Assembly (NCBI GenBank): GCA_031772625.1 | Contig: CM062804.1 | Span: forward strand, 1,019,812,514 to 1,019,876,513 | Origin: Pinus tabuliformis | Taxonomy: Eukaryota > Streptophyta > Pinopsida > Pinales > Pinaceae | Reading direction: 5' to 3' | DNA length: 64,000 bases | Shown: positions 34,641-45,025 of the stretch, in pieces | How the letters are laid out: each line of letters opens with the position of its first letter | Numbering within the stretch: the stretch's first letter is position 1 | The notes under the pieces: model-generated | Databases searched by the model: none | What the model was told of the DNA's origin: nothing | What the model saw: only the letters and a program-made list of their open reading frames with translations | Made by a program: the position numbers and the translations under genes

Positions 34641-35426
34641 CCTAGACATAGTTCCAAGTCCCTACCTCCTTGAAAAAGTCCATGTCGGACAAGACACCAG
34701 CAGACAGAGTTTCGAGTCCCTAAGTTTTCCCAAAACTCACCTGAGCCTAGCTATCTAGCCTAAAATCCTTTACATTTTAGTCATCTCTTGGTTGTGACTT
34801 CATAGAGAGAGTCCTCTATGGTTTGGTAGCGCTAGCTACCAAACTAAAAGCTTGGTCCGTGGTTACTTCTACTAATCTCCTCATCAGCCTGGGACATTGT
34901 GGAGGATAACAAAGGACATGACAACTAGGGAGTGCCAAGGTGTTCTAGTGAATGTAAGGTTCCCAAGTTAGGGAAAAATGTAATGCTAGTTGTGAGGTCA
35001 TGACTACCAAGGTGTGTTAGTGAATGCTAGGGCATGCTAACATGTGCCAGATAATACGAAGACATGTCAAACAAGCTAAGATGTGCCAAGTGCTAAGGCA
35101 TGCCAAGATGTACAAGGGTTCCAAGTCAAAACAAAGGCAAATAGAAAAGGCTAGGGAACAATCAATTTCCAAATTTGCATGCAAGCAAATAGATGATATA
35201 CCCATCATATAATTCCCATGCAATATGGCCAGGTGTGGGCCTTTGCATGGCTTGGCTCATGGGTTTGCAAATAGACTTTAATAAAATGATAAGAGGTCAA
35301 ATTTGTGGAAGAAGAGCTGAAAATAAACAGGTTGATTGAGGGAAACAAGGCACCCAACGAACACTTCAAACTCATGCAGAAAAACATTCAAAATGCAAGA
35401 GATAAAGGGCAGTTTAAGAGCCACAG
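34641..35426. other. Gene-free stretch with hairpin and TGCCAAG-type low-complexity run
   Basis: A perfect 9-bp inverted repeat GTTTGGTAG / CTACCAAAC around CGCTAG lies at 34821-34844. About 34930-35120 is a degenerate run of AAGGTGTG, TGCCAAG and GGCATGCTAA words, the reverse complement of the type seen at 3960-4090. No gene is supported. Confidence 0.45.
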
Positions 35427-36115
35427 AGCCTACCTTATTTTCTTTCGGAGGTGGCTGGACTTCTTTCCCCTTATTTGATGAGCTTTCCATAGAATCCGCT
35501 GCGTTCAACCATGAAATTGATACCCCAAGAGGTTGCGTTTCTGTGTGTGAAATTGGCCCTCAACTAACTTCTGGTTTTGGGATAAAACAAGAGGAGGTTG
35601 AGCTAAACAAATAAAATATGGTCTCTTCTATTCACAACTGAGACCTTCCAACAAATGCACCTATGCCTGAAGCAACCACAATAAAAATGGGTATCCAATG
35701 ATGCGAGAAAAAGTGTGGTATGAGAATTACAAAGGTAAGGATGATGGCCAAGTGCAGGCTGCTCCTCGATAAAGCCTACTTTCTTTTCCTCTAGAGGTGG
35801 CTAGACTGCTTTCCCCTTCTTTTATGACCTCTCCATGGTGTCCATTGCCTTCAACCACCAAATCGACACCCCAAGAGGCTGCATTTATGTGTGTGAAATT
35901 GGCCCTCAACTAACTTCTGGTTTTGGGATAAAACAAGAGAGGGCCGAGCTAAACAAAGAAAATATGGCCTCTTCTCTTCACAGCTGAGACCTTCCAACAA
36001 ATGTGCCTATGCCTGAAGAAACCACCACGAAAATGGGTATCCAATGGTGTGAGAAGAGGTGTGGTATGGGCATTACAAAGGTAAGGATGATGGCCAAGTG
36101 CAGGTTGCTCCTCCA
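35427..36115. repeat. 346-bp tandem duplication
   Basis: Two units (about 35427-35772 and 35773-36115) share TGTGTGTGAAATTGGCCCTC, AACTAACTTCTGGTTTTGGG, ACAAATG-GCCTATGCCTGAAG and ACAAAGGTAAGGATGATGG (GACCTTCC at 35642 and 35988). They are roughly 88 to 90 percent alike. The sequence is less AT-rich than its surroundings and contains exon-like segments, so it may derive from an unidentified gene or element. Confidence 0.75.
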
Positions 36116-39100
36116 CAACAATGGAAATATTCGTATGTGCCTTTTTCTATCTCCATAATGATTTTCACGATACCGCTAATGACTTCTCTGCCCGCATCTA
36201 CATCAGATTCTAAGATCTTGGTGTGCATGATTAATCTTCTTCTTCACGTACATTTAGGGAATGTAGTAATCTGCTCTTTGATATGAAATTGGGTTCCAGT
36301 GTCGAATATCTGGTTGGTCGAAGGTTGAATTGTCCGAAGTTAGGGATTTTCGGGTTGGAAATGGCTGGGTTGACATGGGCCGCTAGATATTTGTAAAATG
36401 GCCTTCAGGATTGGAATTTTTTTATGGCACTCCTCAATTGGGTGATCATCCTTCTGGTGGTGAGGGACTCCATTCTAGTTAGCCAGAATAAACTATATCC
36501 AAAACCCTGTAAATTGGGCAATTTAGGATGACATCTGAATTCAAGATTATATTCTACCCACTGGTACTTTATAATAATATGAAGATTCTAGCCATGTCGC
36601 TGAACTGAAATTTTGTGATATATATTAATGAAGATCCATTGAATAAGTTTTTAAAAGTACATTAATGCATCCCATGGAACATCCATTCACTTCATGTAAG
36701 AAACAATCCTAAAATTTTCAAAGTCTATTATTATAATATAAGGACTTGCTGGATTGAACTTTTGATATAAATATCAATAAAGGTTTGTTGTATATTCATG
36801 TACATCCATACATTGAAGGCACCATCCGTTTTTTGAATAAAAATATCTTCTTAAACAAAGATCAAGAATAATGTTTCAACTGAATTTTGTTGCGTGGATA
36901 TTTTGTAAAACATAATTTGATTATCATTCTGAAGGATTTTGCAAAATAGTAGTCAAAGATTTTTTCATAAAATGAATTTGATAAAATATTAATATTTATA
37001 AAAAAATTAATTAAATTATGTGATGAAGTCATATTTTAAAAGTTATTTAATTTTTCCATATATGTAATCATAATTTTAATTAAAATTTATTAAAAATATT
37101 AGCCATTTATAAAAATATATTTGATTTTTTAAATTTAGGCTGTGATAAATATTTGAAGAAAATGATAATTTATCAATTTTATACTAAAAGTTAGAGTAAA
37201 CCTTAAACTAATATTAATCATTGCAATTAAAAAATTGAAGAAAGCTGATTAGAAGCGTGAACAACATCCTTTAATTAAAGTCCTTTGTCTTTAGTCACTT
37301 TGGTTTAACATGATTTAATTTATGATATAAGGCTTCCCAAAAATATGGTAAGCCCAAACCAAATCAAAACTAATTAAGATATATAAAACATGTCTGGTCA
37401 TCTTTGGTACTAATGTCTCCTCCTATGATAACTTCCAACCCGATGGTTTGTTACTACTTGCTAGAGGTCCATTAGACAAGAAATGGTGAGGGACTCTTTT
37501 ACTCTATTCAGGGGGGTAGAAAAAGGGGGTTTTCTATTTTCTTGTGCTCGGATTTGGATGGGTGCTTGCTAAGGCGATAAAACACGTTAAAATTGTCATA
37601 TAATTGATTTTATCATCAATCACTTAATGCTCCCCCTTACAAGGGAATGATTGGGGAAAAACGAACAAAGAACTCTCTATTGATATAACGTGTTTAATAT
37701 TTTTTTGGCGCCAAAGCAACTCCCTTAATAAAATGTCTTCTGCCAAGTTTGTTTTAAGACAATTGTATTTCACTTAGCTTACTACATTTTTTCTTATGAC
37801 AATTGTATTTCACTTAGTTTGAGATATTTTTTAAGAAAAGTTTAATGTTTAGGACTTAAAATTTTTCTTACACTACCCTTTCATGTAGACGTGCACCTTT
37901 CAAGACCTTTACAAACTAGGAAAGGTGCATCCACAAATCTCGAGGGTGCCCTTCACATCAGGTAATACTAATATGAGCTAATAAGAAAGTGCAGACATAT
38001 TAACTCAAGGATTTGAAACTTAAAGTTTACTGTTGGGTGGGAAATGTTATAGGCCCATACTATGCTTGGTTAATATTCGGCACATGGAGAATTCGAATGT
38101 CTAGAATAAAATGAAATAATGATATAGGACTAACTTGAGCCAAAGCATAGTGCAATGTAGAGTACATTCTTGCACCCCTTTCTTTGTAGAACACAGTTCT
38201 TTCTACTGCAACCAAAGGTTGCACATTTGAAAGTTGTTGACTCCTAAGAATATAACTACTCCATACAAAGCCCCAACATCGATAGAGAGATCATTTCTCA
38301 TGTACCTGATATATTGTAATCTAGTCATTAGTATCTAATAAGAGTCTATATCATACAAAATGAGAACATGACACATTTTGATGCTCTATCTATGCAAACA
38401 AAATATTTTCAGCAGTAATTTGTCATACAAGAGATTTTCAACTACATACTGCTTTGTGTTGACTTTCCAAAAGATAATTTCAAAGAGAAAAACACAAGTA
38501 GGTGTGAAGAAGTATCTAACAACATTATAATCAAGACTTTATCAATAAGTCCACCACTACTTCCACAGATAGGATGTGAATTGTCCAAAGAATGATTATG
38601 AGTATTAGGTAGTGAAGTATAGATCTTGAGTTGAGCTCTTTAACGAAAGTTCTATTCCACCTTCATGTCTAAGAAAAAGAATGAAATCTTAAAATGTGAC
38701 TTTGAAGTGGATATCTTAGTATCTTGTAGACTTGTTATAATGCTAGTAGAAGGATTCTAGTGCCAAAAAATTAAAAAATTTGATGCCTACTTGTGGAGGG
38801 AATAGTTTTTGGAATTATTTACAAAGTCTATCCCTAGACAATGTTCGACAACAATAGGGCTAACTTCCAACATCCATGTAACTGGGTTGTATTTTCCATT
38901 GATCTTTGCTTCTCCATGAATAGCCTACATTTTGCATGGTGAAAGTAAGAAAATTAACTCACATTTAGACATTAAATTGATAGTACTCTATTAAAACCAT
39001 TCTTTTTCTAGCTATAGGACTCTGTAAAGTGGTTACCTCAAAATATTCAACAATCCTGTGAGAATAAGGGCCCAGTGGCCTCAAGTGAATGACTTTCCCT

Positions 39101-39469
39101 CATATTTTCATCAACAATAATTGAACGCATTATAGTAAGTAAAAAATCACCACTCTAAAATAAAGAATATAAGTTATCATGTACTCTAGACATTGCTTTA
39201 TCTCATAAAAACATTCAAAGATGTCAATGTTGGGTTGATGAATGGTACATATAACCGTCATTATAGTATCTATTGCATTACAAACAATTTACATAACAAT
39301 TTCAGCTACTATGGCATCCAAAATAGAAGTATTGTTATCCATGATTATTATTTCCATTAACATCTCGGGTTTGGGAGCGACCCCAAAATTAAGCTCTATC
39401 AGAGGTATTGTTCATGTTCATAAACCCTCTAATTCTTTTCCAATAAATGATGGTTTGTAGAGATAAGGG
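36116..39469. other. Long AT-rich gene-free stretch
   Basis: Very AT-rich, especially at 36560-37200, with no open frame worth calling. A small 60-bp local duplication lies at about 37758-37822 (two copies of GACAATTGTATTTCACTTAG). I saw no LTR or TIR boundaries. Confidence 0.4.
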
Positions 39470-40326
39470 TGGGAGGTAATGTTGTCTGTGTGCCTTGCAT
39501 GGCATGTAGTTGCAACTGATGCTGTTGGATTATCTAGTGGTCTGGGGGTTATGTGGGATCCAAAAATTATTGGGAGACAGGCATTTCTATCATGTTTAGG
39601 GATTATCATGACTGGACACATGATGGAAAACTATCAAATGGTCTGAATTGTCAATTCATATGTTCCATATGTGGGGCATAGATTATTTTGGGACTAGGTT
39701 TCACAATCTGAATCCTTTGATTAAGTTCCATTATCATTGTGGGGGATCTTAATTTTTTGATTGGGGGGGGTGAGATTTGGGGAGAACTCTTGAATTTATA
39801 GTATGGCTTCTTATTTTAGAAGTTTTATGGAGGAATTTTTCCTATTGGATGTGACACTAGATCCTCTTGACCCAACTTGGAGGAATGGGAGAACTACCGA
39901 GGAGGGTATCTAAAAAGAATGGACTAGCTTTTGGTTAATCAGACTATGGTTAATCATCCGACATATATAAGATCTTATATTATTCCAACATTTGTTTCTG
40001 ATCACTTGTCCATTATGATGACAGGGGACAAAGGGGAACATAATAGATCATAACCCTTCAAATTCAACTTGAAATGGCTTAAAATGGATGAATTTTAGGA
40101 TATGGTCTGAAATGATTGGTCTCGGTAATTGCTTCCTCCACAAAATCACATGACATCCATATGCAGAAAGCTTAGAGAGCTGAAAAGGGTCACTTAAGAT
40201 TAGATTAAGCGGATGAAGGAGGGTTAAACTAAAGAACTTAGGGAGATTGACATTTCCCTATGTTATTTCAATGATCCTCAGGACCCATTATTCTTCTCAG
40301 AGGAATACTAACACAAGATCATTGAA

Positions 40327-41427
40327 TTGGAGTGTAAGAGAATGAAAGAAGACATCCACATGAAGAGCAAGGAAACATGGATAAACGCTACAGATAAAAA
40401 TATGAGATATTTCCACGCACATTTCAATATCAGGAAATATATCAGTTCCTTAAGGAGGATAAGAGATGAAGTTAAAAACATATTCCGTTCACAGAGATCT
40501 ATTGGATAGGTGATTATCACACATTTCAAAGGCCAATTCTCAGCACAAGAGACATCTTTCTGGTCGCAAATGAATTTTATCGAAGAAGTTCCAAACATGT
40601 TGACATCAGAGGATAATGACAGATTGGGACAACAAATCACAAGGGAGGAATTGACGAAGATATTGAAGGAATGTGCAAAGGAGAAAAATTTGGGCTTGGA
40701 TGGGCGGGGGATTGAACTTTTTATTCACTACATTGATTTGATGATCCTAGATTTGTTGGTAGTAACTAAAGAATATAGGATTCATGGGTTCATCTCGGGG
40801 GCCATAAATGTGACTTTCATAGCATTAATCCCCAAAAGGGTGGAACCAAGAACCTTTTCATATTATCGTCCCATATCTCTCTACAACTCGGTGTACAAAA
40901 TGATATCAAAATTGATTGCAAGTAGGTTGAAGCCAGTATTGTCAAAGCATATTACAGAGGAACAATTTGGTTTCTTAGAAGGTAGACAAATACAAGATGT
41001 AATTGGTATTTCCTAGGAGATGATGCACTCTATTAAATCACAGAAACAAAGAGATTTCCTTCTAAAGGTAGACTTGAGCAAGGCATATGATTGCATTGAC
41101 TGAGAATTCTTCTTCTTGGTCCGGTTAAAATATAGTATGTCTTTATTTAACATTAAATGTATTTTGGCACATTGCAAAATTACAAATTCTATTGTCATTA
41201 TTAATGGCTTTCCTTCACAATTTTTCAATGCATATAGAGGAACTGGACATGGATGTGCCATGTCTCCATTGCTCTTTCTCTTAGTTATTGATTGTTTCAA
41301 TAGAAAAATGAGGGTGTCAAAGGATAATGGAATTATTAAAGGGATCAGAGTAACCAAATATATTTCCATCTTTCTTTTAATGTTCTTAGATGATATGTTA
41401 ATCGATGGGGAATTCATGGTGGCGTAG
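40327..41427 (+). pseudogene. LINE reverse-transcriptase domain (decayed)
   Basis: One frame carries ALIPKRVEPRTFSYYRPISL, YKMISKLIASRLKPVL, EEQFGFLEGRQIQD, FLLKVDLSKAYD, GTGHGCAMSPLLFLLVID and FLDDML (the catalytic DD). These are the ordered motifs of a plant L1-type reverse transcriptase. The frame is interrupted by in-frame stops near 40507, 41014, 41101 and 41425. A plausible upstream segment (KETWINATDKNMRYFHA) matches the region between endonuclease and RT. Confidence 0.85.
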
Positions 41428-42128
41428 TGGAGAACCATTACAGACCGCATTAAATCATTTAGAGTTGCATCTAGTTTGAGTATGAATGAAGGAAAATAGA
41501 TCTTGTTACATGATGATAGTGAGGAGAATATAACAAAGGACATATGTGATCAGTTTGGGGGAGCATCATCAATCTTGGATGATGGTTTCACCTATCTTGG
41601 GTTTAATATGAAATCGAAAGGATCCTATAACCAGGATTAGGCATGGCTAATCGAAAGATTTCACAAAAAATGGATAGTTGGAAGTACATATGGTTGATGA
41701 TGGGAGGAAGGATGGTAATGATGAAATCAATGCTACAAAAAATTTCAGTATATTGGATGCACCATTATTTAATGCCAAGGGAGATCATCCATAAGATGGA
41801 AGCTATCATGAGCCACCTCTTATGGGCTGGAACATAATTACAAGACAAAATGCATATGGTACGATGGTCAACACTTGCAAGGCCAGTGGACGAAGGAGGT
41901 TGGCGTTTCATAGATACATCCACTTTTAACAAGGCTTTGATTATAAAAAACATGCAGAGGTTTGTGTCTGGAAATAGTGTGTGGTATCATATCATTAAGG
42001 AAAAATATATGTTTGGTCAAACTTTCTCTGCATGGATTAACAGCGGTGCCAAGAAGAAATCTGCTATATCACACATATGGAGAAGTATGATGCACACTCT
42101 ATTGATAAATCTAGGGCACAGCAATTAG

Positions 42129-43305
42129 GTGATTTCTCTTATAATTATAAATGCATGTCATTTCTTTCTACTCCTTTAGATTATGATCTTCTCTTTAGTT
42201 AGATTATTATAGTGTTCTTCATCAAACAACTACCAAAGCATAAACAATAAAGAGACAAGAGACACAGAATATGGTTGATAAGGCAGGGCCAAAACCTCTC
42301 CCACCTGAGAGGAAAACCCAAACAAATTCTTCTTCTTATAGAGACTTCAATTGAAGAATATCAAGACCAAGACCCTTGACCTATTTTACCTCTCCATGAC
42401 CAAGATACAAAGCTTCTTATTTTGACCTCTATTTCTTAATAGAGTCAACGATAGTCAACTACCTATTTCTTCTTTCTGCCTTTGTTACCTTTCAGATCTC
42501 AACTTCCTTTTCTTTGCTTTAGACCTACAACTTCTGATCCCTAATTCAGAAACCCTAGTACATGTAGATTACCTTCGATTGTACCTTAATTTCCTTTGAT
42601 TTAGGTGGCGGCTACCTCCTTGATAACTCAGCTTGAGATACTCCTTAGTTTCCTCCTTGAATTGACCTTCAAAATGGACTACAATGCTTTGGCTTCTTCT
42701 GTAATAGATAGCGTATATACTTCACACTTATGGAGTGATTCAGCCTAAAACAAACCCAAAAACAAAGCTAAGGACATCACTCTTCCTTTCCTTCTCTTCG
42801 TTGGTTATGAGGCTCCTTTCCTAGTGATTCTCATACTCCTTATTGCAAAAATCTCCTTAACTGAAATTATTTTCTTGAAATGAAGTTGAGTTGCCCTATT
42901 TATAGTGGTTTTCCCATGTAAATTAGTCGACTTGAGTTGTGTGTGAGCCAACATGTCCTTTGGTGAAGCTTCATAATTTCATTTAAGGCTGACTTGAAGG
43001 AGATGTTTGAGCTTGATCTTGGAGGGTCTCTTTGACTCTTTCAATGACTCACATATATTTGTAACATGCCCAAGAAGGGTCATCCATACATAACATTGAC
43101 TCAATAGACTATTATGACTTGATAACCATCCTAAAGGCTCACAATGGGAACCTTAACTAAAATAAAATTCCTTGATCATGAAACCAATGATTCAAGCATT
43201 ACAAAAATAATTTTATTTTATTATTTACATCAATTACATAAAATCATATTGCACATTTCATCATGAAGGCCAAACGTAGTTACATTTTTTAACACAATCT
43301 ACAAT
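42129..43305. other. Intervening segment inside the LINE
   Basis: LINE coding similarity stops at about 42128 and resumes at about 43306 (MLGFFHWWAGDGSKI). The 1.18 kb between is non-coding, with CCACCTGAGAGGAAAACCC and CCCTATTTATAGTGG words reminiscent of LTR sequences. I could not find matching TG...CA ends with a target duplication, so I leave it unassigned. A solo LTR on the minus strand is possible. Confidence 0.4.
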
Positions 43306-43985
43306 GGATGTTGGGGTTTTTCCATTGGTGGGCTGGAGATGGATCCAAGATCAAAATTGGATTAGATGCCATCATGAGGAAGGTTAGAAATCATTCATTA
43401 TCCTTTCAGTTATTGAAAATCCTTCACAAAAAGGACATTATCCGATTGTAGCAGATATATTTGTCAAGGACTCAAAACATTGATCAGCAGAGTTAGGCAA
43501 GGGCCGAAGACCTTGGCATACTAGAAACATATCATGAGGAAATGGTTTCATACATAGCCCAACTTTGATATGTTGGCATCAATGTTGGTGATAAGCAAGA
43601 TTGTATGATATGGTGGTTGGGGTGGGGGGGTAAAATGAAAAAGAACAATTTGATGGTCCAAGACATCTACTTGAAGTTGACAAGGCCTGAGAGGATCAAA
43701 ATAAATGAAACAATAAAAAACCACATATTAAAACACAATCGATAGGGACCCTGAAAAGTACTCCAACTATGTTACTGCCTATCCATGTTCAGCGAAAGTG
43801 CCTCCATTTCTCCTCTCATGAAGCACACATTTGTTATCGAACTCCATCACCCTAAATCCCATCAATTGTTGCCAGCCTTCATTCCTCCACTTCCTGAAGA
43901 ACCCATCAACAATGTAAATATGAACTCCTAATCCTTTACCTTTAACTCTTTTACTAGTGCCTTGTATTGAAAATTTTAAGACAAA

Positions 43986-44249
43986 TTAAATTTTAGGACA
44001 AAATATTTCTTTTTTCTTAAAAAATTGTTTTAAAATCCCCCTCCGTGTAGTACTATCGAATGCAACAAAAGAAAAGTGGTCTCTAATCGTATCAATATAG
44101 ATCAAAGGGACATACGATGAATTGATGTCCACGAAATCTTGTGAGGAAAAGTTATTACATTCTCCAGAATCGACTACCCCCACAAAATGAAGAGCCCAAC
44201 AAATAGTTGTCTTTATATAAGATAACATGAATGGTAAGTGAAATAGCAA
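43986..44249 (-). CDS. Unrecognised small frame conserved in all three array units
   Basis: An 87-codon frame on minus has counterparts at 49082-49375 (97 codons) and 54306-54518 (70 codons). All share the core VDSxECNNxxSxDFVDINSSYV and IRDHxSFxAFDSTTRR. No domain is recognised. Retention in three copies could simply reflect recent duplication rather than selection. It might be a remnant exon of a DNA transposon, given the CACTA-like ends nearby, but this is speculative. Confidence 0.3.
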   Translation of the reverse strand: MLFHLPFMLSYIKTTICWALHFVGVVDSGECNNFSSQDFVDINSSYVPLIYIDTIRDHFSFVAFDSTTRRGILKQFFKKKEIFCPKI

Positions 44250-44852
44250 CCTCGGTATAGGTGTACGACAATAGTAGCATGCAAGTTGGCAGAATTAGGG
44301 TGCACTGTCAAAGTCAATTTTACAGTTGTTAGATAATGTTGTCTTAAATTGATATTTTTTTATCTTAATTGTCAATTGTTTTAAATGAGTTTCGTCTTAA
44401 GTGGTCTTTGTCTTAAATATAATTTTTTGTCTTAAACTATTTTTGTCTTAAATATAACGTTTTGTCTTAAAATAATTTTCTCTTAAAATAATTTTGTCTT
44501 AAATTGGTTTTGTCTTAAAGTATTTCTGTATCAAATTGCTTTTGTCTTAAATATAAATATTGTCTTAAAATACTTTTGTCTTAAATTGTTTTTTTCCTTA
44601 AACACACAGTTTTGTCTTAAAATATTTGTCTCAAAATATTTTTGTCTTAAATTTAAAGTTTTGTCTTAAATATAAAGTTTTGTCTTAAAATATATTTCTC
44701 TCAAATGGTTTTTTTCTTAAATTTTATATTTAAGACAATTCAGTTGATATTAAATTTTAATGTAAAATAACTAAAATAAAAGTTACTTTTTAAGAAAAAA
44801 GTTTTCTTTTGTCTTAAAAAAATGTCCTAAAAATTCCTTTGGTGTAGTAGTG
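44037..44852. mobile_element. CACTA-like end with GTCTTAAA subterminal array (unit 1)
   Basis: From 44339 to about 44750 the motif TTTTGTCTTAAA (with ATAAAG or ATTG spacers) recurs more than 20 times, almost all in one orientation. A few inverted TTTAAGACA copies lie near the ends. The block finishes CCTTTGGTGTAGTAGTG (44836-44852), whose reverse complement begins CACTACTACACC. Dense 10- to 12-bp subterminal repeats next to a CACTA terminus are the hallmark of En/Spm-type DNA transposons. A second similar terminus-like word (CTCCGTGTAGTAC) lies at 44041-44053. No matching opposite end was found, so this is a truncated or non-autonomous relic at best. Confidence 0.35.
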
Positions 44853-44853
44853 G

Positions 44854-45025
44854 AACTAGTATATATCCATCCTATTTGTGGATCTATCAAGTGGCAAGAG
44901 GGATCAAATCTCTCCAAGTGAAAACCTCTTTTCAAGTTTGCACTCTAAAAGTGATTTGTACCTCAAGAGATTTGATCCCTCGAGGTGTTTGCTAGATTTT
45001 TGGTTAAGATGGATCTATACTAGTT
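44854..45025. mobile_element. Foldback MITE (unit 1)
   Basis: A left arm AACTAGTATATATCCATCC...GATCAAATCTCT is mirrored by a right arm AGAGATTTGATCCCTC...GGATCTATACTAGTT, about 60-bp imperfect arms around a 50-bp loop. It has a duplicate at 49934-50105. The superfamily is unassigned. Confidence 0.6.

Larger units (their letters stand above)
39470..43700 (+). mobile_element. LINE (L1-type), decayed, with a 1.2-kb intervening segment
   Basis: ORF2 remnants run in order. The endonuclease middle and end lie at 39500-40030 (ATDAVGLSSGLGVMWDPK, VGDLNF, SDHLSIMM). Reverse transcriptase follows at about 40330-41430 and the connector and C-terminal region at 41560-42128. After an unrelated segment (42129-43305), the conserved tail WWAGDGSKIKIG lies at 43345-43690. 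ORF1 and the endonuclease start were not found. The coding region has at least four in-frame stops in the RT part and at least one frameshift before the C-terminal part, so it is dead. The 3' end runs directly into the tandem array at about 43700 without a poly(A) tail. Confidence 0.8.

Noticed and set aside
42213-43300. Solo LTR within the first LINE
   Set aside because: A TGTTC start can be chosen, but no matching CA end with target duplication was found. It is kept only as an unassigned segment.
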